Shown here piece after piece: positions 15,001 through 27,000 of a stretch of DNA of 64,000 bases. The position numbers and the translations under genes are program-made. The DNA lies in the NCBI RefSeq assembly GCF_907165205.1, contig NC_058190.1, forward strand, positions 4,658,001 through 4,722,000, in the 5' to 3' direction. Source of the stretch: Coccinella septempunctata. Its lineage: Eukaryota; Arthropoda; Insecta; Coleoptera; Coccinellidae. Numbering within the stretch: position 1 is the stretch's first letter; each line of letters opens with the position of its first letter. The notes beneath the pieces were generated by a model, which saw only the letters and a list, made by a program, of their open reading frames with translations, did no database searches and was not told the DNA's origin.

Positions 15001-18000
15001 GATCTACAGATAATGTTGGACACCTATAAACATATATACGAAGCTTTAGGCCTTAGACTCAATATCGAAAAAAACAAAATCCTGGTAAGTCGACCAGAAA
15101 GGCTTCAAACAGATGAAACTCCAGAACAGGTTGAGCAGTTCAAATACTTGGGAAGCTTCATAAATACTAGGGCTAACCTAGACACGGAAATACACAACCG
15201 TATCAATTCGGCATCACGGGCATTCTGAAAGCTAAAAGACAGAGTGTTTCAAAATCACGACCTCAATCTGAAGATCAAGACAGCTGTTTACAAAGCAGTC
15301 GTCCTCCCAACGCTTCTTTACGGAAGCGAAAGCTGGACGCCCTACAGGCGACACATTAAACAGTTTGAACAAATGCAACAACGTCATCTAAGACAAATAA
15401 TGCACATCAGATGGTTCCACAAAGTTTCAAATGCAGAAGTCTTGCAGCGCGCGAGTTGTATAACAATCGAGACTCAAGTAACGGGCCCGTCTCAGATGGA
15501 GCGGCCACATTCTGAGGATGCAAGACACAAGACTTCCCAAAGTAGCTCTGTATGGCGAATTGATAGAGGGAGCCCGGAAACCAGGAGGCCAGTATAAGCG
15601 GTTTAAGGATATACTGCATCAATCTCTGAAATCAGTTAATGCCACTCATAACTGGGAACAACTAGCGGTAGACAGATCACAGTGGAGGTTTTTGGTCCAC
15701 AGTTATAATGGAGACTCGAGAAGAACAAAGCGGCGATCGGATGTGGTTGGTGACTATACATGCCTGGAGTATGGAAGGATCTGTAGGTTACGGTTGGGTC
15801 TCTTTAGTCACAGAAGGGCACAGAGTCGCAATTAGCCCCAATAAATTATAAGTTTAATCGCATCCATAGTTTTGTTTTTGAGTCTTTTTGTAGATTTATT
15901 CTCTGTAACGAGATACAGCAATGAATGAATGAATGGTGGCGAGCTGAGTGTGTGTCTCTGGGGAAGGTGCCCGGAAACTTGAGAAAGCTAATGGAATAAA
16001 TGTTTATGCCAAGAAAAAAAGCTGAGCATTGCTTGGTCAGTAACTTCTACTTCTTCTTTTAAGAGCCTGTGGCGACAAAAATGCCACAATTCGACAGAGA
16101 AGAGTACCTCTCACCATAGCAATCGTGGGTGTTGTATTTCGTAGGTGTGGTATCCTTACCTTTCAAAATTGATGTGGATGAACGGCATACATTCAATGTT
16201 TAGACAGCCTTACTTTGGAATTTATTCATAATGGTGCGGCTACAGTTCTTACCCACGGAAGTCCACTGCACTATGCGTAGGTTAGGATAGGTCTCACCAC
16301 TACCGGTTTTTGACCGGTTGAAAAATATGGTCCAGGCTGTGACGCGCTTCGTATTGGTCGTAGAAAAAAACTTTTATATGTATAGAAAACTTGAAATTTG
16401 TTGTTCTACATATTTTGTTTCTAGAGATTTTTCTCTCTAGCAACTCGTTTTGGGAATATTCAGAAAAATCTGAAACTAGGGCTAATAAATCGAAGTTTTT
16501 GGGCTGCCAAAAGTTGTGCCAAAATTTCAGGGAACACATTTTTTTACTCAATCACTTTCTTCAAGAATACACAAGATAAATATAAAACTACTGGACCTTT
16601 AGTAAGGTAAGACATCCTTTTTGAATAATTTTACCGTACTAAGAGACAATGTGCGAATTTTATAGGGAATTTTAACAGGTTTCCATGTAATTCCGAATGG
16701 CCGAGTTCAGAAACGCTTGCTAACATTTCGAATATTCGAAAAACCACTTACAATGAAAATGTTTTTTTTAGATTCTTTTTATACCTTTCGGTTGGCTTAA
16801 TCATTTAACCAACTCCGGAAAAGCACCGGCACACAAATGCAAGTGATGATGTCATTTCGGCAACACAGCATTTCAGAGTAACCTTATGGCCTTTCTCATT
16901 TCTAGTAGGCTCATACACCATATCATGCTTTTTTCCTATCCTGTCTCTCCTACTGCTTGAGAATATACTTGTGCTCTCCATGACTTTTTTAATAAAATTT
17001 CAGGAAGAAAATTCCACGAGTGAACAAATTGTTTCATCAGGAGGAACAAATTCAGCTCAGAAACTGGACGAAGACATTATAAAACAAGGGAATATTGTCA
17101 GAGAGCTCAAATCAAAAAAAGCGGCCAAGCCAGATATTGATGCTGCTGTTAAAGTTCTGCTTTCTCTGAAGGCAGAATACAAGACAGTTGCTGGAAGTGA
17201 ATGGAAACCGGGCTGTACGCCTCAAAAAACAGTAGCTGAGTCTAGGTCTGCTGAAAACCAAACCAACACAAGATCAGCAGAAAACATAAACGAAAAAATT
17301 ATAGAACAAGGTAACCTCGTGAGAGAGCTAAAAGCGAAAAAAGCAGCAAAGGGAGATATTGATGCTGCTGTTAAAGTTCTGCTTTCTCTCAAGGCAGAAT
17401 ACAAGGAAGTTGCTGGAAGTGAATGGAAACCGGGCTGTACTCCTCCAAAAACAATAACTGAGTCTAATTCTGCCGAAAACCAAACCAACACAAGATCAGC
17501 AGAAAACATAAATGACAAAATTGTAGAACAAGGTAACCTCGTGAGAGAGCTCAAAGCGAAAAAAGCAGCAAAGGGAGATATTGATGCTGCTGTTAAAGTT
17601 TTGCTATCTCTCAAGGCAGAATACAAGGAAGTTTCTGGAATTGAATGGAAACCGGGCTGTACTCCTCCAAAAACAATAACTGAGTCTAATTCTGCCGAAA
17701 ACCAAACCAACACAAGATCAGCAGAAAACATAAATGACAAAATTGTAGAACAAGGTAACCTCGTGAGAGAGCTCAAAGCGAAAAAAGCAGCAAAGGGAGA
17801 TATTGATGCTGCTGTTAAAGTTTTGCTATCTCTCAAGGCAGAATACAAGGAAGTTTCTGGAAGTGAATGGAAACCGGGCTGTACTCCTCCAAAAACAATA
17901 ACTGAGTCTAATTCTGCTGAAAACCAAACCAACACAAGATCAGCAGAAAACATAAATGACAAAATTGTAGAACAAGGTAACCTCGTGAGAGAGCTCAAAG

Positions 18001-21000
18001 CGAAAAAAGCAGCAAAGGGAGATATTGATGCTGCTGTTAAAGTTCTGCTTTCTCTCAAGGCAGAATACAAGACAGTTGCTGGAAGTGAATGGAAACCGGG
18101 CTGCACGCCTCCAAAAACAATAACTGAGTCTAAGTCTGCTGAAAACCAAACCAACACAAGATCAGCAGAAAACATAAACGAAAAAATAATAGAACAGGGT
18201 AACCTCGTGAGAGAGCTCAAAGCGAAAAAAGCAGCGAAGGGAGATATTGATGCTGCAGTTAAAGTTCTGCTTTCTCTGAAGGCAGAATACAAGACAGTTG
18301 CTGGAATTGAATGGAAACCGGGCTGTACGCCTCCAAAAACAATAACTGAGTCTAAGTATGCTGAAAACCAAACCAACTTGAAATCAGCCAAAACCAAAGG
18401 AGAGGAAATCACAGAACAGGGTAATCTCAGAGGAAAAAAAGCAGCCAAGCCGGATATTGATGCTGCAGTTGAAGCTAGCTCTAAGGTAATGATCTCGTTA
18501 TACTAATTTCGTGAGCACCGAGTGGTAGAGGCAGGAGGGGATAAATCAGCTGATTTAGTGGGTTTGGAAATCTCTTGAGCGAATCACCGCGAAAAATGCC
18601 AAACGAAAAACGAATAACCGGAATATAAGTACACTCTCGAGCCGGAAAACAGTTCGAATATAATACAGAAAACCTTCAGAAATTAAAAATTGTCCAAAGC
18701 GAATGTAAACAAATCGAACAACTTTATCTCTGGCTTGGCGTTTCTTAAATTTTCGGAAGGATTTTTATAATTCTCGAGAACATGTGTCATTTTCTATGTG
18801 AACCCTACCTGGAAACGCCTTCGAATGGCAAGAAAATTATTTTCCATATCCCGTACCACGATCCGTTACCCACTTTTGCGCCTCAAATATCGTCTCAATT
18901 TTCGAAATTTCAAGATCACTTCGCTCTGTTTCCTCAAGTCAATAAGGTCCATTATTCCAAAGCTACTATAGGTGTTGCGAACGCAACATTATAGAATAAT
19001 AATCTTCACTCGCTTAAAGAAGAACAGTGAGCTACCTTGTCACTGGTTACGCAGAATTGCGGAGACTAGAAATGTAACTTGGTAGAGATCGTATTGCAAG
19101 GATAATGAAAGACGGTTAATTTAACTCGTAACAATTATATTTACAGTCAAACCAACTATTGAGCAATTATTTACATTATTTGAGTAAAAACATCAGTGTT
19201 ACTAGAAACTGGGTTTTTTCACGTTCTTAGCTCGGAATCGCTGAATGAGTAAATGGAATTTTCTGACCTTATATCCCTTAGCTTTAGATTTATTGCAGGT
19301 TGCAGGCAGTTCAAAGTATACTCCAATCGTCTGGTTGAGACCTTCGGGTGGAAACTAATTGTCCTCTTTTTGATCGATATGAGTGTCCTGTGTTTTGGGA
19401 ACCTCAACTCTGCTTAAACTACCTGTTTAGATACTCGGCCAAACTCAGTTGTACTGGTGATTCAATCGGACACAGTTCACTGATTACTTTTCACAAGTAA
19501 GGATAAAAGATGATGATAAGCGAAACACACTGCTTATCACGGTTTTGAAGACTTTTGAAAGAAACAACGAGAGAAGAACAAAACTAAATGAGAGAGAATG
19601 CCAACAAGAACTACACCCCTGTGGTGCTTGGGTCGAACGCCTTTGTTTCTTGAGTAATTCTCGGCTAATGTAGCGTGGGTACCGCGGTCCATCCCTTGGA
19701 AGAGCGTCTGGGGAAGTTTTGCGTCACATGTGTGACAACCAATGATATTTGCAGATTTAGCTCATTACCATATATGGACATATTTGGGAAGCAGGTACGC
19801 GGCAAGATCCCTAGGAACTTTCGTTCGTTCCTTGGTTGCGTTTTTTATCGCAACAATAGGAGACCAGCTGATATTGACTTATCCTCTCTTACTTCACAGC
19901 TACGATCGGAGATCAGCTGCTATCGACGTATTACAGCCGCTGAATATTCAAGTTCTTATTAAACTTGGACCAGGTCATAGATCAATTAATCTATGGGCCC
20001 GGTTGTACAGTTGAGGTTCAAGGGGTGTTCAACGTTGAACTCAGCTCAACCTTTCAATTCAAAATTGAACGGAATTGTCAAATTTGACTTGAACTTAAAT
20101 CTTCCCCTTAGGCCTGTTTGCACCAATACCCCTTAAAACGAGTACTTAACTAAGTGTCGTTTATAGTTAATGGACGCTTAATGTTATTCCCAGTTGCAGG
20201 ACTGTTGCTTAACAGAATCTTAAGTAAGGGTCCCTTAAGTTTTTTTTATCTAGTGATATTTCAGTTTTTTATTTTGGTGCAACTTCATTCTAGTCCAATA
20301 AAGCCATTTCATTGGTTGGCCGGTTGCCGATGATCGTTGTCACTTCATTAACCTAACTTTATTGTCCTGTCAGTCAGTGTCAAGGATATTATTATAATAT
20401 TATCAAAGAGTAACAACTTCTCGTTGTTGAATTAGCATTAATATTGATAATGATGATGATTGTCAAATAAAAGGTACCTAAGTTTATATAAGTACAACAC
20501 TTTCTTTGTAAGGTCTTGTGTGAATTTGTTTTACTAATGTTGAAGAGGAACGTGAAGAAAATGTCCTTATTGCTCTTGTTAGTACGAATACGGTAAATGA
20601 TTGCCAAGCAAGTGGTGGTAATTTACGAAGGGCACTCAACTTCTCAACAGAAGAAAAGAGTTTGTTGCTAACTATAGTATGATTTGTGACACCAAATTGA
20701 AAATTAAAAAAGACTGATGGCATTACAATACAGGCAAAAGAAAAGGCTTGGTATTCAGTAATGAATTCATTCAATTTTCGAAATCCATCAAAAATGGGAA
20801 GTTCTGCAGCCAGTTCAACAAATTTTGTAAAGTTAGAATTCCGCCCTTAAATACCTAAGTGGTCATTACAGGAGCGCTTAAATCTAAGGCTAGCTTTAGC
20901 CATTTAAATGTCACTTAACAGTTGTGCAACGTAATTTAAGTTACGGGTTCATTTTAAGGGACACTTAACACTAAGTGCGTTTGGTGCAAACGGGTCTTAG

Positions 21001-24000
21001 TACGAATACGGTGAATGATTGCCAAGCGAGTGGTGGTTAATTACTAAGGACACTCAACTTCTCAACAGAAGAAAAGAGTTTGTTGCTTACTATAGTATGA
21101 TTTGTGACACCAAATTGAAAATTAAAAAAGACTGATGGCATTACAATAAAGGCAAAAGAAAAGGCTTGGTATTCAGTAATGAATTCATTCAATTTTTAGA
21201 ATCCATCAAAAATGGGAAGTTCTGCAGCCGGTTCAACAAATAATTTTAGTGCAACGTAATTTAAGTTGAGGGTTCATTTTAAGGGCGTTTGGTGCAAACG
21301 GGTCTAAATCTTTAATCTTTGTATGCCAGAATCTTTCATAGGTATGTGAAAGGTTATGTTGAGATTCGTGAACAACCAGTCTTTGAAAATACTTCTTCCC
21401 AAGGGGCTGAACTGTCGAACAAAGTTGAGTATGTATGTACGAAAAATAGCAATAAAATAATAACAATCAAATAATAAAAAGGAAGAACTAGAAACTAAAA
21501 TTGTGTTTATGGAAAATATTTTAATTCCATGTGATGATCAATACAATGGGTTGAAAAACAAAGTTTCAATATTGTGGTAGCTGTTTATAGACCTCAAAAT
21601 AAGTAAAAAATATAAATGTGGGTTCGCAAATGGGCCGTTTTGGAGATAAGTATTTTCGGTTTTCAAACCTACTACTAGCTCAACCAAATACGATATTCGA
21701 TTTATTTTCATTGTCGAAAACCCCAATATACAAATTAACAGCACAAAATTATAATTAGTTCACCGTGGACTTCTGATTGATGTTATTTTATGCAGGCATC
21801 ATTAAAATGGTTTCATTGTATGTACATATTTTTATAATAAAACTGAAACTGTAGAAGTTGCTGTAGAAAAATTATATATGCCCTATTTCAGGCCCCCTCA
21901 GGTGCAGAATCCAAGAAAGATGAGGACAAGAAATTGAAAAAACAGACCCAATTAGGTTCGGAGGCCAAAAAAGAAGAGAACAGGAATGTGAAAAAACAGA
22001 CCAAATTAGGTTCGGAGGCCAAAAAAGAAGATGACAGGAATGTGAAAAAACAGACCCGATTAGGTTTAGAAGCCAAAAAAGAAGAGGACCTCCCCAACTG
22101 GTACTCACAAGTGTTGACGAAGAGCGAGATGATAGAGTATTTCGATATTTCCGGTTGCTACATTTATAGGCCGTGGTCTTATGCAATATGGGAAGAAATC
22201 AGGAACTGGTTAGATAAGGAAATTAAGAAACTAGGTGTACAAAATTGTTATTTCCCAATTTTCGTATCGAAAGCAATGTTGGAGAAGGAGAAAACACATA
22301 TTGCAGATTTTTCGCCAGAGGTAAGTAATGAAAAATACTGCACAATACTAAATGATATTTTTACCCTGAACACGAACGAAGTCCGGCCCTGGAATATCTA
22401 AATAGTTCTTGCCTTATCCTCTGTCAACAACGTTCCTAAATTCCAATAAATTCCGTCGATTATTTCGGTTTTAGAGTACTTGTTCCTACGAATTCGGAAA
22501 ATCATCCTGTAGATATCTGAGAATATTTACAGTCATATAGTCAATCCGTACCCAACGAGTCATACTCTATTCTGGTGAGAGTATGAACGGGGTATCCCAA
22601 ATAGTTTGATTTCAGCTGTTTTTGGTACTTCTTGACTACATAGGTAAAAAGAAAGAAATTGTTCAAAAAAAAGTAGTGGACTGTAAAAACATTTATTGTA
22701 TATCGTCCACAATCATAAAATGAATAAGTCACCTGCATGAAGCTAACACAGTAATTAAAAATAAATATTAACAACATCTATTCGCGAATCCAATTACCGT
22801 TGAGGGCGCTGCGAAATGAAAACAAACTTTGACGTTTGTCAGTACTCTTTTCGAGATTTGTACCGCCTAACAGAGTTTTTCTAGAAAATCAAGATATTTA
22901 TCGGAATTATCGGAAGTGAATTGATTGATTTAGTTTCGTAAAGAAAGATCAACATTCTTTGGAAATATTTCATTTGAAAAGGATGAATTTTGGAATAAAA
23001 TCCAGCGATGATATTGGTGATCCACTGTACCTAGACACAAAATCCTATTATTTCACAGATTCTTTCTTGAATTAAACCTAGCTAATAATGTTGAGGCAGT
23101 AAATACTGAGTTTGTGAAGTTTCTATTTGAAGTATTTCAATTCCATGTTATGATGTAGGTATTCCTCATACTGAAATCTCAAGAGACATAAATATGATTC
23201 AGTTCATGGAACAAGATCTACACATGAGAAAAAGCATTCATTTGGAAGTATGAAAATTATGAAATTGTATTCCTAAATCATCAATTGAATTTAGCAGAAA
23301 AATCTCGCAAAGAAAAATCGTTTAACCTTACTGCTGCCAGTTGAAAGCACTGATATAAATACCTTTTCCAATATTTTTTCGGAATCAATATTTCTATTCA
23401 GAAACCCAGACAATAATCCCAATATAACTTCTCCAAATAATAATTATAATACTTTGTTGGACAACGTGAGATAAGAAAAAACATAAGGAACTAAACTTGT
23501 TTTGACTTTGCAGTACTGACAAAGTAGTTTCGGAATTCAGTCGGCAGAGGGCGTCTAGATTTTTGGATTCGCCAATAGACTCAGAGAGACATCATTCAAC
23601 TAAAAGCAGAGATAATCCAGAGCAGTTCAAATGAGAAGTCACAGACTTAGACTTTGAGAAAATTCGATAAATTCAAAATTAACACAATATTTATGGTGAC
23701 AGAGCAATCAATGAAAATTGATTGCGAGCGCCTCTTTATTTTATCAGAAAAACACAGTTATGAATTTCAATAAGAAAACTGAGTTGTAATAGTGAAATAG
23801 GCCTAAATTGTCTAAGTCTGGTCTTCAATGAGAGATCAATACTTGAAATATGAGCTGAGCAATAAAAATAATTTAAATATGAGCAGATCATGAATATTAT
23901 AAGTTAAATGAGAAGAGCAAGAATATGATAATTAATATACATAACATTGGTCTTGAAGAGTGCAAAAATTTATCGATGAATACAACATTTACAGAGACGG

Positions 24001-27000
24001 ACTGCTTACAAGTAAGCACGATCAGAACTTCCATCAGAAAAATAGAAGATACAATTGATAAATTATGAGAGGTACAAATCGAGAGTATTGATGAGGGAAA
24101 CCACTAATCGTTGGTTTCCAGAAGTGTAGAAGGCTGAGAACTAACATGTATATCGAGCACGATGAATGAATATGAGAAGTAATGAGAGTTCAAATTACAA
24201 TGGGTAGATCATACCAATTGAGTGTGCACGATTAACGATTACCAGAGCAGGCCTTCTAGGGTAGTTACTGATTATTGCATTTTTATGCTGATTTATCCTT
24301 GAGTATAAGTAATATATCGACATATATACAGGGTGAGTCTTTGACTCGTACAAATATTTTAACATTCTTGAGGTCAAGAGAAGCACTACCATAAAAATAC
24401 CAAGAATTCAAAGAACCCAACTCTTGAAGATAAGTTGAACGCTATCTAATGAATATTTGAACGTTTCGTAAAATGATAATATTCTTCTAATTTTCGAGTA
24501 TAATGCGCCGTTTTCGAGAAATTTGATGTTCAAAAATTAAAAAGTATTTGTAAAATTTGAAAAATTGGGTACTTTGGTTGAACACAACTCTATTTGAAAG
24601 AGTGGCACAGCTCGTTATGGAAACTTAAAATGGCTAAATCCTTTTATCAATGTCGAATCGGAAAAATGGTAAAGAAAACAGTGTTTTATTTTACCTCAAG
24701 AATCTAATGTTAAAATATTTGTACGATTCAAAGACTCACCCTGTATATATACATATATTTCTGAGCAGCAAAATTTTTTTGTTTAAGAAATCAAAAAAAG
24801 GATGCATTCTTATTTGAAATAACAAAGTTGTTTTTCCACTCTTAGCACAAGAGATTAAAAAGAAATGTCTTGAAGATATAACCAAATTTTGATATTTTGT
24901 CGATTCCGAAAATGTGCCATCTCTTCTTCATATTCAAAATTATCTAAAAACAATAAAAACTTTATACGGGCACTATTTCATTGGCAATGAAAATCATCAT
25001 TTCATTTCTTTTTAATCTCTTGTACTTGTACTTTGTGAAAAAAAAACTTCGTTAGTTCAAGTACGAATACATTCTTTCTTTAATCTCATATCATGAAAAA
25101 ACATTTGCTGTTCAATATAGTGTAACATTGCCAGCGAAAACATTTCCCTATTTAGTCTAGAACTAATAAAAACAGCCAAAATCAAGCAATTTGGGATGCC
25201 TAGTACGTTTTATTCCCGAAAAACTCTGTGTTCGGAATTGAAATTCTCTTTTTGTGTATTGTGTGTAGTTTACCTGATTATTATGATTATTATATTATTG
25301 ATTATTTCTCTTCAACCCCATCTGAATAGTCACGTGGTATAATTTCCTCTTAAGCAACTAACGACTAGTTGTTCTGTTTTTTATGTCAGTTAGGTTGAAC
25401 AATTTATTTTAACCGCATATAAGTTCATTTGTTCACTCGTTTCAAGGTGGCTTGGGTGACTAAATCGGGTGATTCTGAAATGAGTGAACCAATCGCAGTG
25501 AGGCCAACTTCGGAAACTGTCATGTATCCAGCGTACGCAAAATGGATTCAGTCATACAGAGATCTTCCTATCAAGTTGAACCAGTGGAACAATGTTGTGG
25601 TATGTGCCGGAAGTACTTCATATTTGTTCTGTTCGATTAGTGATCAAATTTTCAGAGGTGGGAGTTTAAACATCCACAACCGTTCTTGAGAACCAGAGAG
25701 TTTTTGTGGCAGGAAGGACACACTGCTTTTGCTACATCAGAGGAAGCCAAAGAAGAAGTTACTGTTGTATTAGGTAATTCATTTTTCTCTATAAATTTTT
25801 GTCAATTCAATTTTCCTAAATAAATTTACGTTCTCTGTCCAATTGCGGTTATCCTGGGCCCACTGCTTTCAACAACGTCCAGCATATTCCTCAATAATTC
25901 CTTTCAGCTTCAGCTTTTAATGAACAATTTAAAATTTCACAGATCTCTACGCTAAAGTCTATACTGATCTCCTTGCTGTACCGGTAATCAAAGGTAGGAA
26001 AACTGAAAAAGAAAAATTCGCTGGGGGAGATTATACGTACACAGTGGAAGCTTACATCTCCGCTAGTGGTCGTGCTATACAGGGTGCTACCTCTCATCAT
26101 TTAGGACAGAATTTCTCCAAAATGTTCGAACTCACATATGAAGATCCTGATACTCAAGAAAAGAAATATGTATATCAGAATTCATGGGGTTTGACGACAA
26201 GAACTATAGGTGAGTTAATGGAACTGTACTGATGTTAACAGCGAGTAAAAAATCGCACAAAATTCGCACTAAATCTTCGTTTAGTGCGTTGTCCAAAAGT
26301 TGGTCTTTTTGTTCATTAGCTAGTTCTATTTAGATTGTGACTTTTTTTTCATTTCCAAATGTAATATGGTTGGCTTTGTCCCATGAATTACATTTTTCGT
26401 TAACAATTTTCCTCCAAATGAATTAAAATAAGTTCATGTGTGTGAAGTTGGTCCAGCACATATCGATTTTTGAAAAAAAAAATTTTTTTGCTGAATTGTG
26501 CTAGGTTTGTGCTACTTAGTGCCGTTGAAATTTTTTTCAATTCTATACGGTTCTCAAGATATTTCACAAAATACAAGGGATGGGTCAGCCCAGCACTTCT
26601 AGAAAAAATGGGTTCTTAAGCTTGAAATAGATTGTGCTATACATGGCTGAGTTGTACCGATCGAATTTTTACGAAATTTTCTCTTATGTCCCAGAAAGTC
26701 GAAAATGAAGGAAAAAGTTAGACCAGCACTTTTGTTTTTTGTTCCTGAAAATGAGTGAAATAATTTGTGCTGGTTTGTGCCGTTGAAAATTTTACGAAAT
26801 TTTTTCTAGTTTCCCGAAAAATAAAGATTTTGGAAAAATATTGTCATAAATTATCAGAATAACAATGTTGCCAGAATTCCGCTTTTATAAGAGTCATCTC
26901 TCGTAAATGGGAAGTTCTCCTCAATTTGGGTTATCAGTGCATATGCAAGTTTAAACTGAATAATTATGAGTTTCATTCATGATTTTTTCAAATGCGCTTC

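Larger units (their letters stand above)
4126..17003. other. 12.9-kb EPRS intron, nested mobile elements
   Basis: Between the GluRS exons and the WHEP exon I see no further EPRS coding sequence. The intron contains inverted copies of one repeat (about 4298-4960 and 8550-8645 plus 11521-12062), two MITE copies (5136-5399, 7415-7684), the DD41D transposon (8648-11518), a foldback (12158-12743) and a LINE fragment (14700-15960). Stretches 6490-7410, 7951-8500, 13040-13870 and 15960-17003 hold nothing I can name. Confidence 0.7.

Noticed and set aside
17222..18448. A 408-codon minus-strand open frame opposite the WHEP exon
   Set aside because: It is the complement of a tandemly repeated, biased coding sequence. 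With a 222-bp period, one stop-free unit makes the whole frame open. It has no domain, and the plus strand is clearly EPRS.
18972..20010. Possible solo LTR beginning TGTTGCGAACGCAACA
   Set aside because: I could not find a matching CA terminus with target duplication, a primer-binding site or a second copy.
22800..23600. Possible degraded processed gene or element between weak inverted motifs
   Set aside because: No frame gives a recognisable protein and the inverted match is too short.
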